The translations under genes were made by a program, and so were the position numbers. From Paenibacillus sp. FSL R5-0766 (lineage in GTDB: Bacteria > Bacillota > Bacilli > Paenibacillales > Paenibacillaceae), in assembly GCF_037971845.1 (NCBI RefSeq), contig NZ_CP150227.1, positions 1,550,001 to 1,614,000 on the forward strand: a DNA stretch of 64,000 nucleotides, in the 5' to 3' direction. This document shows positions 46,764-55,138 of the stretch, piece after piece; the stretch's first letter is position 1, and each line of letters opens with the position of its first letter. Below the pieces are notes generated by a model. That model was not told where the DNA came from and made no database searches. It worked only from the letters and a program-made list of their open reading frames with translations.

Positions 46764-48986
46764 TTGTCTGAACAGGAAACGGTTCTGGAACCCAATGAAG
46801 AAACAATAAAGGCAGAACGCCATGAACGAATCATCAAACAGGTAGCCAAGGAACTGTCACTGTCCTTGAAGCAGGTCCGTACAACGTCGGAGCTTCTGGA
46901 CGAAGGCAATACGATTCCATTTATCGCCCGCTACCGTAAAGAAATGACTGGAGAGCTGGATGAGAACCAGCTGCGATCGATTGAAGAACGCATTGTTTAT
47001 CTGCGCAATCTTGAGGATCGCAAATTGGAAGTCATCCGTATTATAGAGGAACAGGGCAAGCTGACAGGAGAACTGAAGCAATCCATTACCCAGGCTGTGA
47101 AGCTGCAGGAAGTGGAAGATCTGTATCGACCTTACCGTCAGAAGCGGAAAACGCGTGCCAGTGTGGCCAAGGAGAAAGGTCTTGAGCCCCTTGCTGTATG
47201 GATCTGGGGTCAACCGAAACAAGGAGATGCACTCCAGGAAGCTGCGAAATATATCAATGCTGAACTGGGTGTAGAAGATGCGGAGGCGGCGCTTCAGGGA
47301 GCCAAAGACATTCTCGCGGAGAACATCGCAGATGATGCTGCCATTCGTGCCTGGATTCGTCGGTACACCTTGGATCACGGCATGCTGACTTCAGAAGCGA
47401 AGGATGCTCAAGAAGAGTCCGTGTACGAGAATTATTATGATTACCGCGAACTAGCCAAAAAGATGCCCCCACACCGTATTCTCGCAATTAATCGCGGTGA
47501 ACGTGAGAGTATTCTGAAAGTCGGCCTGGACGTACAGGCAGAACCGGCCCATCGCCATATGGAAGGACAGATCATTCGTGGTGCTTCTGCCGTGCAGGAT
47601 ATCCTGCGTGATGTGATTGAAGATGCTTACAAGCGGCTGATTGCGCCTTCCATTGAGCGAGAAGTTCGGGGAGAACTTACGGAAAAAGGTGAAAATCAGG
47701 CCATATCGGTATTCTCGGCCAATCTGCGTAACCTGTTGCTTCAACCGCCGATTCATGGCAAACGTGTGCTGGGTGTCGATCCTGCCTATCGTACCGGTTG
47801 TAAACTGGCTGTAGTAGATGATACGGGCAAGCTGCTTGAAGTGGCTGTGACCTACCCAACGCCACCACACAACAAGAAACGTGAAGCTGCGGAAGTATTC
47901 CATCGGATGATCAAGCAATATGATATCGGACTGATCGTCATTGGTAATGGTACCGGATCACGTGAGACGGAGCAGTTTGTTGCCGAGATCATTCAGGAGA
48001 ACGGTGATGAAAGTCTTGTGTATCTGATTGTTAACGAAGCAGGTGCGAGTGTATATTCTGCATCTAAGCTGGCCCAGGAAGAGTTCCCGGATCTGGATGT
48101 TGCGGAGCGCAGTGCAGCTTCCATTGCACGTCGTGTACAAGACCCGCTGGCGGAGTTGGTTAAGATTGATCCAAAAGCCATTGGCGTGGGTCAATATCAG
48201 CATGACGTCTCCCAGAAGATTCTCGAAGAAAGCCTGAAGGCTGTCGTGGAATCCGCAGTTAACCATGTGGGTGTGGATGTGAATACAGCATCACCTTCGT
48301 TGCTGTCATATGTTGCCGGAGTTAACGCTACGATTGCCAAAAACATCGTGAAGTACCGTGAAGAAAATGGCCGGTTTACGAACCGCCGTCAGCTTCAGAA
48401 GGTGCCACGTCTGGGTGCGAAGACTTATGAACAGTGCGTAGGATTTATGCGTATTGGTGAGGGCGAGAATCCATTGGATCGTACACCGATTCACCCTGAG
48501 TCCTACAAGGTGGTGGATCAGCTTTTCAAGGAGCTTCAGGTTGCACTGGACAAGCTGGGAAGCAAGGAACTGTCGGTGTTACTGTCGGAGCAACAGCCAG
48601 AGCAATTGGCCGTGAAATTGGACGTAGGTGTGCCTACATTGCGTGACATTCTGGACAGCTTGCAGCGTCCGGGTCGTGACCCGCGTGAAGAAATGCCGTT
48701 GCCAATCTTCCGTACAGATGTATTGAAAATTGAGGATCTGGTGGAAGGCATGGAGCTGCAAGGTACGGTTCGGAACGTTATTGATTTTGGTGCCTTTGTT
48801 GATATTGGGATCAAGAGTGATGGGCTTGTCCATATTTCACAGCTCAGCAACGGGTATGTTAAACACCCGATGGACGTTGTGTCTGTCGGGGATAATGTAA
48901 CGGTCTGGGTTATGAGTGTGGATACCAAAAAAGGCCGTGTCGGCCTGACGATGAAGAAGCCTGCTTCTGCGCAACAGTCTTCTTAA
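46764..48986 (+). CDS. tex: Tex-family RNA-binding transcription accessory protein
   Basis: A 740-aa nucleic-acid-binding protein. The start is TTG at 46764 behind AAGAGGGAT; an upstream ATG at 46722 has no ribosome binding site. Tex domains in order: N-terminal helical region (TTSELLDEGNTIPFIARYRKE), YqgF-like RNase H fold (GVDPAYRTGCKLAVVD), helix-hairpin-helix pair (YVAGVNATIAKNIVKYREENGRF, VPRLGAKTYEQCVGF) and a C-terminal S1 domain (GMELQGTVRNVIDFGAFVDIGIKSDGLVH). The downstream cmpA and sprT order is as in Bacillus. Confidence 0.96.
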   Translation: MSEQETVLEPNEETIKAERHERIIKQVAKELSLSLKQVRTTSELLDEGNTIPFIARYRKEMTGELDENQLRSIEERIVYLRNLEDRKLEVIRIIEEQGKLTGELKQSITQAVKLQEVEDLYRPYRQKRKTRASVAKEKGLEPLAVWIWGQPKQGDALQEAAKYINAELGVEDAEAALQGAKDILAENIADDAAIRAWIRRYTLDHGMLTSEAKDAQEESVYENYYDYRELAKKMPPHRILAINRGERESILKVGLDVQAEPAHRHMEGQIIRGASAVQDILRDVIEDAYKRLIAPSIEREVRGELTEKGENQAISVFSANLRNLLLQPPIHGKRVLGVDPAYRTGCKLAVVDDTGKLLEVAVTYPTPPHNKKREAAEVFHRMIKQYDIGLIVIGNGTGSRETEQFVAEIIQENGDESLVYLIVNEAGASVYSASKLAQEEFPDLDVAERSAASIARRVQDPLAELVKIDPKAIGVGQYQHDVSQKILEESLKAVVESAVNHVGVDVNTASPSLLSYVAGVNATIAKNIVKYREENGRFTNRRQLQKVPRLGAKTYEQCVGFMRIGEGENPLDRTPIHPESYKVVDQLFKELQVALDKLGSKELSVLLSEQQPEQLAVKLDVGVPTLRDILDSLQRPGRDPREEMPLPIFRTDVLKIEDLVEGMELQGTVRNVIDFGAFVDIGIKSDGLVHISQLSNGYVKHPMDVVSVGDNVTVWVMSVDTKKGRVGLTMKKPASAQQSS

Positions 48987-49001
48987 ATAGTAGGATTGGA
49001 G

Positions 49002-49036
49002 AACAGCCTTCCCTAACCAGGAAGGCTGTTTGTTGT
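49002..49036 (+). terminator. Terminator after tex
   Basis: The stem AACAGCCTTCC / GGAAGGCTGTT with loop CTAACCA is followed by TGTTGT. It lies between the convergent tex and cmpA genes. Confidence 0.75.
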
Positions 49037-49166
49037 CGACAGTAATAGTCCCGTTATCCGTTCTAATTCCTCTAGTAAGTACGGTGGGCAATATGTGCAT
49101 TTTCTTAAAGTGCGTGTTCAAAAGGCCATCTTTCGTAATCCAATGCAGACTTTTATGAACAACCTC

Positions 49167-49310
49167 TTAAAGTTCGTTCTCCGCGCTGCGTGGTGTGCCA
49201 TTTGCTGGTTTGTTACGATAAAAGAACCAGCATTCGTTCAGCAACTTGATTTGCCGGCTGTCCTTTTTGTGAAATGCACGCATCAGTTGATTGCAAAGCC
49301 ATTGAGGCAA
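49167..49310 (-). CDS. cmpA: Cortex morphogenetic protein CmpA
   Basis: A 47-aa protein starting with TTG at 49310, seven bases after GAGGAGATA, a near-ideal ribosome binding site. Read MPQWLCNQLMRAFHKKDS...RQIKLLNECWFFYRNK, it matches the small CmpA family (37 aa in B. subtilis), which controls the spore cortex checkpoint by handing SpoIVA to ClpXP. The position on the opposite strand between tex and sprT is the same as in Bacillus. The C-terminal 12 residues (ANGTPRSAENEL) are an extension. Mother-cell expression during sporulation is expected from the family. Confidence 0.9.
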   Translation of the reverse strand: MPQWLCNQLMRAFHKKDSRQIKLLNECWFFYRNKPANGTPRSAENEL

Positions 49311-49416
49311 GGGTATCTCCTCCTCTTGCATAATTCATCTGTACGTTAGCATATGTGGCAATAGCCTGGACTGTGCGGGATAAGTGGAGGCCTCCGGCAA
49401 ATCAATCTTGTTCACT

Positions 49417-49457
49417 CAAAAAAAAGCACAAATCCCAATTCAGGGAAATGTGCTTTT
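49417..49457 (-). terminator. Terminator of the 49493 gene
   Basis: The stem AAAAGCACA / TGTGCTTTT has an eight-T run on the minus strand, 36 nt past the stop codon. Confidence 0.85.
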
Positions 49458-49492
49458 CGTTCTCATCATTATACAATGATAACTGCGGTGAA

Positions 49493-49876
49493 TTAGAGAG
49501 CTTCCATCTCTTCTTCATACCATTGTTCCAATTGGGCCTGAAGAGCTCGGATTTCGGTAAGCAGAGAAATCAAGGGATAATGGCTTTCACGTAATGCTGC
49601 AAAAGATTCTTCAAGCGCATTGATATAATCAAGGCCGCCGATGATAGTAAGATTTTCGTTTAGGAGATCGAGGCTGTCACATTCGGCGATCGCCCAAGGC
49701 AGGACAGGGACATCTGCTGCAGTGAGTTTATCAATTTCCTTGTGCAGGCGCAGGTTGAGCGCACTGAGTTGATAGGCGTAATCTGCGGGCATTTCCACGA
49801 ACTGCAATTGTTGTTCCTGCTGCAGGATGACATAGCGCATTGTAGGCATAACGAGTAATAATCTCCCCTCATACAT
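49493..49876 (-). CDS. Conserved-looking small hypothetical protein
   Basis: A protein of 127 aa from ATG 49876, or 118 aa from ATG 49849. Neither start is ideal: an AGGGGAG lies 13 nt before the second, and none before the first. It is soluble, acidic and mainly helical, with a coiled-coil-like C-terminus (EIRALQAQLEQWYEEEMEAL) and no signal or transmembrane segment. It has its own terminator and is divergent from the SprT-like gene. I do not recognise the family. Confidence 0.6.
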   Translation of the reverse strand: MYEGRLLLVMPTMRYVILQQEQQLQFVEMPADYAYQLSALNLRLHKEIDKLTAADVPVLPWAIAECDSLDLLNENLTIIGGLDYINALEESFAALRESHYPLISLLTEIRALQAQLEQWYEEEMEAL

Positions 49877-49968
49877 TCTACTTGACAGTGTAGCCTACGA
49901 AACGGTTAAAATTCAAGTATTATGCCGGAAAAACAAATGCTCCGAGGGGGTGCAAGGAGAGGATACCG

Positions 49969-50430
49969 ATGGAAAATGAGGAATTGCAACAATGGATTGA
50001 ACAGGTATCACTGGATCATTTCGGAGTGCCGTTCACCCATGAAGCGTTGTTTAACAGTCGCCTGACCACGACAGGTGGGCGTTATATGCTCAAAAGTCAC
50101 CGGATTGAGATCAATCCGCATCAACTCGAAGCCTATGGGCGAGATGAGGTTGAGAAAATCATCAAGCATGAGCTGTGTCACTATCATCTGCATATTCGTG
50201 GGCGCGGCTATCAGCATCGTGACCCGGAATTCAAGGCTTTATTGCAGAAGGTAGGTGGCTCGCGTTACTGCCAATCACTTCCTGACGGCAAAGGCAGAAA
50301 GCCGCTACCCTATCGTTATAAGCTGGTATGCAAGAGCTGTGGTACGGAATATTTGCGCAAGCGGAAAATAGATCCGAAGCGTTACCGATGTGGTCGTTGT
50401 GCGGGAAAACTGGGGCTTCACGACATATAG
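49969..50430 (+). CDS. SprT-like zinc protein (YdcK family)
   Basis: A 153-aa SprT-like protein. The zinc metalloprotease-like motif HELCHYH is at residues 67-73, followed by the basic RGRGYQHRDPEFKALL. A C-terminal zinc ribbon has two Cys pairs (CKSCGTEYLRKRKIDPKRYRCGRC). B. subtilis YdcK lies at the same position near tex and cmpA. SprT-like domains act in DNA-protein crosslink repair in eukaryotes; the bacterial role is not settled. The ATG is behind AAGGAGAGG. Confidence 0.93.
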   Translation: MENEELQQWIEQVSLDHFGVPFTHEALFNSRLTTTGGRYMLKSHRIEINPHQLEAYGRDEVEKIIKHELCHYHLHIRGRGYQHRDPEFKALLQKVGGSRYCQSLPDGKGRKPLPYRYKLVCKSCGTEYLRKRKIDPKRYRCGRCAGKLGLHDI

Positions 50431-50567
50431 TAATTTTGTTTTGGAGTATAGAGCGGATGGAGCTTAAGAAATTTGTAAATCTTTTGTTGGATTTCCTGTC
50501 ATTTATCTGATGTAAACTGTTCATCAGTCCACATAATCCAGTTTAAATGAAAAGGAGGAGTGACCCT

Positions 50568-51275
50568 TTGAAGGCCCACAGTGTATTGGTTGTTGATGAT
50601 GATCCCGATATCAGCAATGCGATCGAAATTTTTTTGCGTAGTGAAGGAATCGGGGTCTACAAGGCGTCAAATGGGGAAGAGGCATTGCAAAAGCTCCAGG
50701 CTCATTCTGTTCAGCTCATTATTATGGATATTATGATGCCTGGATTGGATGGGCTGCAGACGACACTGGAAATTCGTGAAACCTGTAATGTGCCAATTAT
50801 AATGTTGTCTGCCAGAACAGAGGATTATGATAAAATCGTAGGTTTGAACATCGGTGCGGATGATTACATAGCCAAGCCATTCAACCCATTGGAGCTTATG
50901 GCAAGGGTAAAGTCCCAGTTACGACGCTTCACCGGCCTGGGTGCGCAGATACATCAAAGTTCCGAAGATGCAGAACAGGAGATTCAGGTTCGTGGCCTGG
51001 TATATAACAAACAGAAGAAAACAATGACCTTGGAAGGAGAAGATGTTAGGCTGACGCCAACCGAATTTCACATACTTAGGCTTTTTATGGAGAATAAGGG
51101 CCGGATCTTTGCTATTGATGAAATCTATGAACGTGTATGGAAAGAGCCTGCCTTTCAACCGGAAAATACAGTCGCTGTTCACATCCGCAGAATCCGTGAG
51201 AAGATTGAATTTAATCCCAGAGAGCCCAAATATATAAAGGTGGTGTGGGGTATTGGTTACAAACTGGAAGAATAA
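50568..51275 (+). CDS. OmpR/PhoB-family response regulator (VanR-like)
   Basis: A 235-aa regulator starting with TTG at 50568 behind AAAAGGAGG. The receiver domain has the acidic pocket VVDDDPD, the phosphoacceptor Asp near residue 53 in IIMDIMMPGLDG, the Ser/Thr in MLSART and the Lys in YIAKPF. The C-terminal winged helix (LTPTEFHILRLFMENKGRIF, HIRRIREKIEFNPREPKYIKVVWGIGYKL) is typical. Its stop is one base before the kinase start, so the two form an operon. The VanR resemblance is general; no vanHAX genes are present. Confidence 0.93.
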   Translation: MKAHSVLVVDDDPDISNAIEIFLRSEGIGVYKASNGEEALQKLQAHSVQLIIMDIMMPGLDGLQTTLEIRETCNVPIIMLSARTEDYDKIVGLNIGADDYIAKPFNPLELMARVKSQLRRFTGLGAQIHQSSEDAEQEIQVRGLVYNKQKKTMTLEGEDVRLTPTEFHILRLFMENKGRIFAIDEIYERVWKEPAFQPENTVAVHIRRIREKIEFNPREPKYIKVVWGIGYKLEE

Positions 51276-51276
51276 T

Positions 51277-52869
51277 ATGCTGGCTTACGGAGTTAGGATA
51301 GCAGCGATGATTTGTTTTACACTGGTGTTTATGAAGCTTGCTTCATTGAGGTATGAGATGCGATTCATTTATAAAGATTGGAATGTATCTGGTGTTATAC
51401 CTTTGATCCTGCTCTTAGTCATTGGTACGGCGTTACTTGTGACTGCAAATCGTATACCTTTGCCTGAGAATAGCAAATATCGGAAGGTGACAATCTGGTG
51501 GAGTGAAAAACTTTCCTTGGATGCACATTTTATTACCTTATGTATAGGGTCCTTTCTACTGTTAAAAGTACTAAACGGGGTGACTTCAGATTATGGGATA
51601 ACTCCTTACTTTTTCACTCGTCGATGGATAAATGATATTTTTGTTTATTTTATAGGCATGTTCATCGCTGGTCTCGGAGTGTGGTTTGTTGGTGTGCATG
51701 TAAGAGGGGCTGTCCGGTATATCGGGAATATGTCCAGCCATAGGCCAATACGAAACGAGATATGGGTATGGAAATGGTACAGTTTGGTGAAAAAGATTTT
51801 GGAGCAAGGCGAGCCGACTGACAAAAAAAGAATTCAGCGTTTAATCTTATTATGTATGGTGCAATGTCTTATGCAATTAGCGGTTATTTCTCTCGCGTCC
51901 ATTAAGTCTTCAATGGTCACTCCATTTGTGTTTTTGACAGTTCTTATTAGTGTTTTCTTGGTATATAGTATGTTTCAACTGATTCATGTGGCGCAGCAAC
52001 TTACGCAAGCGGCTAAGGAAATGGGAGAAGGCCGGTTCAATGTGCAGTTCCCAGAGCATGTAACAGGCATAATGCAACCATTGGTGACACAGATGAGCGG
52101 AATGAGACAAGGGCTCCAGAATGCAATTAAAGAACAGGTTACGAGCCAACGTATGAAATCCGAGTTGATCGCTAACGTTTCTCATGATCTGAAAACACCT
52201 GTAACCTCTTTGGTTAGTTATATCGATCTGCTTAAGCGCGATGAGGGCACAAAGGAGGAGAAGGCTGGATACATTCAAGTTCTGGAGCGGAAAACGCAGC
52301 GTCTGTGTTTGTTGGTGGAGGACTTATTTGAAGCAGCGAAAATGGCGAGCGGAGATGTGGAACTTCATTTAAAACAGATAGACATGGGGGAGTTACTTCG
52401 ACAGGCTGTAGCAGAATATAGTGATTCGTTCGAGCAGGCAAAGTTACAGATAAGGATTCGAGAGGAGACTGAGCCTGTATACGCAATGGTGGACGGCAGC
52501 CGGATGTGGCGTGTTATGGAGAATATGTTGGGAAACGTTTTGAAATATGGTCTGCCCCAATCCAGGGTCTATATTGAACTGATCGAACAAGGAAATCAAC
52601 TGGAGTTTACGATCAAAAATGTATCCGCATACGAGATGGAGTTCTCATCGGATGAGATTTTTGAACGTTTTAAGCGTGGGGACCGTTCCCGTTCAACGGA
52701 GGGTTCAGGTCTAGGCTTGTCCATCGCCAGAAGCATTGTTGAATTGCATGAAGGTTCTATGGGAATACAAGTGGATGGAGACGTATTCAAAGTAAGTGTT
52801 TGCCTTCCACGAGTAGACAGGGACATGATCCAAAATACTACCCAACTGGCGATGACCTCTTCCTTCTGA
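51277..52869 (+). CDS. Membrane sensor histidine kinase (VanS-like)
   Basis: A 530-aa kinase starting at ATG 51277 right after the regulator stop. It has about six hydrophobic segments, more than the usual two (clear ones near residues 5-25, 38-57, 85-103, 118-138, 200-220 and 222-242). A HAMP-like stretch follows, then the HisKA box NVSHDLKTPVTSLVSYIDLL with the phosphorylated His near residue 305, and an ATPase domain with NMLGNVLKYG, the D/G box and RSTEGSGLGLSIARSIVELH. The many-segment sensor part suggests a membrane stimulus such as cell-wall stress. No target gene is adjacent. Confidence 0.92.
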   Translation: MLAYGVRIAAMICFTLVFMKLASLRYEMRFIYKDWNVSGVIPLILLLVIGTALLVTANRIPLPENSKYRKVTIWWSEKLSLDAHFITLCIGSFLLLKVLNGVTSDYGITPYFFTRRWINDIFVYFIGMFIAGLGVWFVGVHVRGAVRYIGNMSSHRPIRNEIWVWKWYSLVKKILEQGEPTDKKRIQRLILLCMVQCLMQLAVISLASIKSSMVTPFVFLTVLISVFLVYSMFQLIHVAQQLTQAAKEMGEGRFNVQFPEHVTGIMQPLVTQMSGMRQGLQNAIKEQVTSQRMKSELIANVSHDLKTPVTSLVSYIDLLKRDEGTKEEKAGYIQVLERKTQRLCLLVEDLFEAAKMASGDVELHLKQIDMGELLRQAVAEYSDSFEQAKLQIRIREETEPVYAMVDGSRMWRVMENMLGNVLKYGLPQSRVYIELIEQGNQLEFTIKNVSAYEMEFSSDEIFERFKRGDRSRSTEGSGLGLSIARSIVELHEGSMGIQVDGDVFKVSVCLPRVDRDMIQNTTQLAMTSSF

Positions 52870-52898
52870 GAGGAAGAAAGCAATACAATTAGGAAATC

Positions 52899-52939
52899 TT
52901 GACAGGTCTGTTGACTTGGATTATTAATCATGATAGATT
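52899..52939 (+). promoter_or_regulatory. Two overlapping promoters for the tRNA-Asn/Ser genes
   Basis: TTGACA (52899) with a 17-nt spacer to TATTAA (52922-52927), and TTGACT (52911) with a 17-nt spacer to TAGATT (52934-52939). Both point at the tRNA genes. Confidence 0.65.
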
Positions 52940-52959
52940 AATCTTATTCAAGTTAATTT

Positions 52960-53035
52960 TCCCTGATAGCTCAGTTGGTAGAGCACTCGACTGTTAATCG
53001 AGTTGTCACAGGTTCGAGCCCTGTTCGGGGAGCCA
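52960..53035 (+). tRNA. tRNA-Asn (GTT)
   Basis: A 76-nt cloverleaf with encoded CCA. The acceptor pair is TCCCTGA / TCGGGGA, the anticodon loop is CTGTTAA with GTT, and the TPsiC arm contains GGTTCGAGCC. Confidence 0.97.
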
Positions 53036-53041
53036 TTTCTT

Positions 53042-53130
53042 GGAGAGATACCCAAGTGGCTATAAGGGGACCCTCTGCTAAGGGGTTAGACTGCGTAAGC
53101 GGTGCGAGGGTTCGAATCCCTCTCTCTCCG
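53042..53130 (+). tRNA. tRNA-Ser (GCT)
   Basis: An 89-nt class II tRNA with a long variable arm and no encoded CCA. The acceptor pair is GGAGAGA / TCTCTCC, with anticodon GCT in CTGCTAA. It lies 6 nt after tRNA-Asn, in one transcript. Confidence 0.97.
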
Positions 53131-53217
53131 TTAGGTTCGTCGGAGCATAAGCTTTGTTAGCAATACTTCGCAGTCTCGAACGAAGTGAGAGTACCCCTCT
53201 CTCCGTTCTGATTGCAC
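53131..53217. other. Spacer with a repeat of the tRNA-Ser 3' end
   Basis: CCCTCTCTCCGTT occurs at the tRNA-Ser 3' end and again at about 53195-53207, 13 identical bases. It could be a remnant of an integration site at the tRNA or a processing artefact; no integrase is near. Confidence 0.4.
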
Positions 53218-53272
53218 AAAAAATCCTCTTCACATTAGACTGGTTAACGGTCAGTGTGAAGGGGATTTTTTG
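53218..53272. terminator. Strong bidirectional terminator
   Basis: The stem AAAAATCCTCTTCACA / TGTGAAGGGGATTTTT with long A and T runs ends the tRNA transcript and the convergent ArsR-type gene. Confidence 0.93.
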
Positions 53273-53312
53273 CGTTTACTGATCTTCGGTTATTCCTCGT
53301 ATACGCTTCTGC

Positions 53313-54011
53313 TTAAAGTGTAATGCTTAACACCTCGTATAAACCTTTCTTGCCTGCTTCCGTTACTTCGACAGAGCGACTTCCTGTTTTTTGACGAATC
53401 CAGTCCAGTTCCGCTAACCGATGTCTGAGTTGTTCCCCAAGCATACCTGAGAGATGATGACGGCGTTCGCTCCAATCCAGACATTTGCGAGCGATGGCCC
53501 GGCGTGATCCCGGCTTCATCTGAAGTTCAATTCCGAACGTAGTGAACCACTGTATTCCTTTCTCTGTAACTTGATAATCCTTGCTGTGTGCCTCTTCGGG
53601 CTCTGAAAGATACCCCTTCTGTACTAACGCTTCACAGAGCGAGATTCCCAATTTCCCGGCCAGATGACCATAACAGGTCCGTGCATGACTCAGTTGTTGA
53701 AGCTGATTGGATTGTTTGAGAGAACGGATCTGTACAGGCGGAGCAATACTGGCCATCGTTTCAATCAGATTAGCAATTTCTTTGTTTGCCAGACGGTAGT
53801 ATCGATGGCGTCCTTGTTGTTCAACTTCAAGTAATCCTCCCTCTACGAGTTTAGCTAGATGGCTGCTTGCCGTCTGGGGAGTGACACTTGCCATATGAGC
53901 AAGCTCTCCTGCGGGCAACGCACGCCCATCTAGCAAGGATGACAGAAAAATAGCACGGCTTGGATCAGCGATTAACGACGCAATAACAGTAATATTCGGA
54001 TATACATTCAT
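53313..54011 (-). CDS. ArsR-family transcriptional regulator
   Basis: A 232-aa protein. The N-terminal ~90 residues are an ArsR winged helix (ADPSRAIFLSSLLDGRALPAGELAHMASVTPQTASSHLAKL and a wing ending QGRHRYYRL). The long C-terminal part has no metal-binding Cys cluster and includes YQVTEKGIQWF, typical of the YdfF-like group in Bacillota. It is divergent from a flavin-reductase-like gene 107 nt away, which it probably controls. The ATG start has a weak ribosome binding site. Confidence 0.88.
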   Translation of the reverse strand: MNVYPNITVIASLIADPSRAIFLSSLLDGRALPAGELAHMASVTPQTASSHLAKLVEGGLLEVEQQGRHRYYRLANKEIANLIETMASIAPPVQIRSLKQSNQLQQLSHARTCYGHLAGKLGISLCEALVQKGYLSEPEEAHSKDYQVTEKGIQWFTTFGIELQMKPGSRRAIARKCLDWSERRHHLSGMLGEQLRHRLAELDWIRQKTGSRSVEVTEAGKKGLYEVLSITL

Positions 54012-54118
54012 ACTTCGATCATATCTGAACTATTACTGTATTACAATCCAGTTGTATCGTCCCATATGGGTCAGATTGAGCTTATAAATCATTGGAATGG
54101 GAACAGGAGAGGTACAGG

Positions 54119-54778
54119 ATGAAAAAGATAACGAAACAGGACTTTGCTACAGGGCAGTTGTCCGAGAGTCCAGCAGTGATTCAACATGAAACGATTAATC
54201 CCAGTATTTTATATTATGGTACGCCTGTATTGCTGCTAAGCACATTAAATGAGGATGGGTCAACCAACCTGTCACCATTATCTTCGTCTTGGGCGCTTGG
54301 AGACTGTCTGGTTCTCGGTCTAGGTACTCAAGGCAAAGCCTATGAAAATCTGAGTCGACATCGGGAGTGTGTGATTAATTTGCCGGATGCGACTATGTGG
54401 AAACAGGTTGAGGCATTGGGTCGTTATACGGGAGTTAGCCCGGTTCCTGAGGAGAAAAGGCAGATGGGCTATGAATATTGTCATGATAAATTCACCGTAG
54501 CTGGACTGACATCTGAATCATCGGTTCAGGTGGCTCCAGATAAAATAGCTGAATGTCCGCTCCAGATTGAAGCGGCTGTACAACACATACGTATTCCCGA
54601 ACATACACCGTTCATGGCGATTGTGGAAGTGAAAGCGGTGAAGGTGCACGCGCACACAAGGCTAATATCTGGACCGAACAAGATTAATCCAGAAGAATGG
54701 CATCCGCTGATATATAATTTCAGACATTATTACGGATTGGGAGAGAGACAAGGGGGCAATTTTCGGGCAGAGAATTGA
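54119..54778 (+). CDS. Flavin reductase-like (split-barrel FMN) protein
   Basis: A 219-aa protein with the FMN-binding split-barrel fold of the DIM6/NTAB flavin reductases (PVLLLSTLNEDGSTNLSPLSSSWALGDCLVLGLGTQGKAYENLSRHRECVINLP). The ATG at 54119 follows CAGGAGAGG. It probably reduces or binds flavin for another enzyme. It pairs with the divergent ArsR-type gene. The dispersed palindromic element, copy D, starts 40 nt after its stop. Confidence 0.88.
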   Translation: MKKITKQDFATGQLSESPAVIQHETINPSILYYGTPVLLLSTLNEDGSTNLSPLSSSWALGDCLVLGLGTQGKAYENLSRHRECVINLPDATMWKQVEALGRYTGVSPVPEEKRQMGYEYCHDKFTVAGLTSESSVQVAPDKIAECPLQIEAAVQHIRIPEHTPFMAIVEVKAVKVHAHTRLISGPNKINPEEWHPLIYNFRHYYGLGERQGGNFRAEN

Positions 54779-54817
54779 CCTGAGTAGAGGCTTTTTATTA
54801 TAAAAGATGAATTAATC

Positions 54818-55045
54818 ATTTACACGATAACGGAGAGGACAGAAAAAAACTGAAAAAGCGAAGCTAAAAGCTTTCTGAAAGAAAGCTACTTCGAAAGCAC
54901 ACACTCGCCTAAAAGCTTTCTGAAAGAAAGCTACATCGGAAGCATACGCTATCACCGGATTTTCCCCTTTAGGAAAGGGAATAGAAAAAATCTGGGGATA
55001 ACAGCGATTGGAAGGTTGTTCTGTCATCGTAGTGCCAGTGTAAAT
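54818..55045 (+). repeat. Dispersed palindromic element, copy D, with doubled internal module
   Basis: Begins ATTTACACGATAACGGAGAGGACAGAA and ends TTCTGTCATCGTAGTGCC-AGTGTAAAT. The inner core is CCGGATTTTCCCCTTT...AAATCTGGGGATAACAGCGATTGG. Two tandem modules (54864-54908 and 54909-54949) repeat CTAAAAGCTTTCTGAAAG / AAAGCTACWTCG. Weaker pairing continues outward to about 54797 and 55068. Copies C and D are about 85-90 per cent alike by eye and lie in opposite orientation 8 kb apart. Confidence 0.82.
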
Positions 55046-55138
55046 AATCTTTAGTTCAACTTATATGGTCAGTGAAAGATTGGGTAATAGTAAAGATAGA
55101 CTCATGTAAGCATATACATAATGAAAGAGGTGATGTGC

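Noticed and set aside
49095..49349. 84-aa plus-strand frame after tex
   Set aside because: It is antisense to cmpA, which has a better ribosome binding site and recognisable family sequence.
50568..52869. Vancomycin resistance cluster
   Set aside because: Only regulator and kinase are present; no vanH, vanA or vanX-like genes lie nearby.
54864..54949. Tandem modules as a CRISPR array
   Set aside because: The repeats abut without spacers and number only two; there are no cas genes.
55049..55138. Magnesium (M-box) riboswitch before the MgtC-like gene
   Set aside because: Only 90 nt between the palindrome and the start, with no M-box blocks visible.
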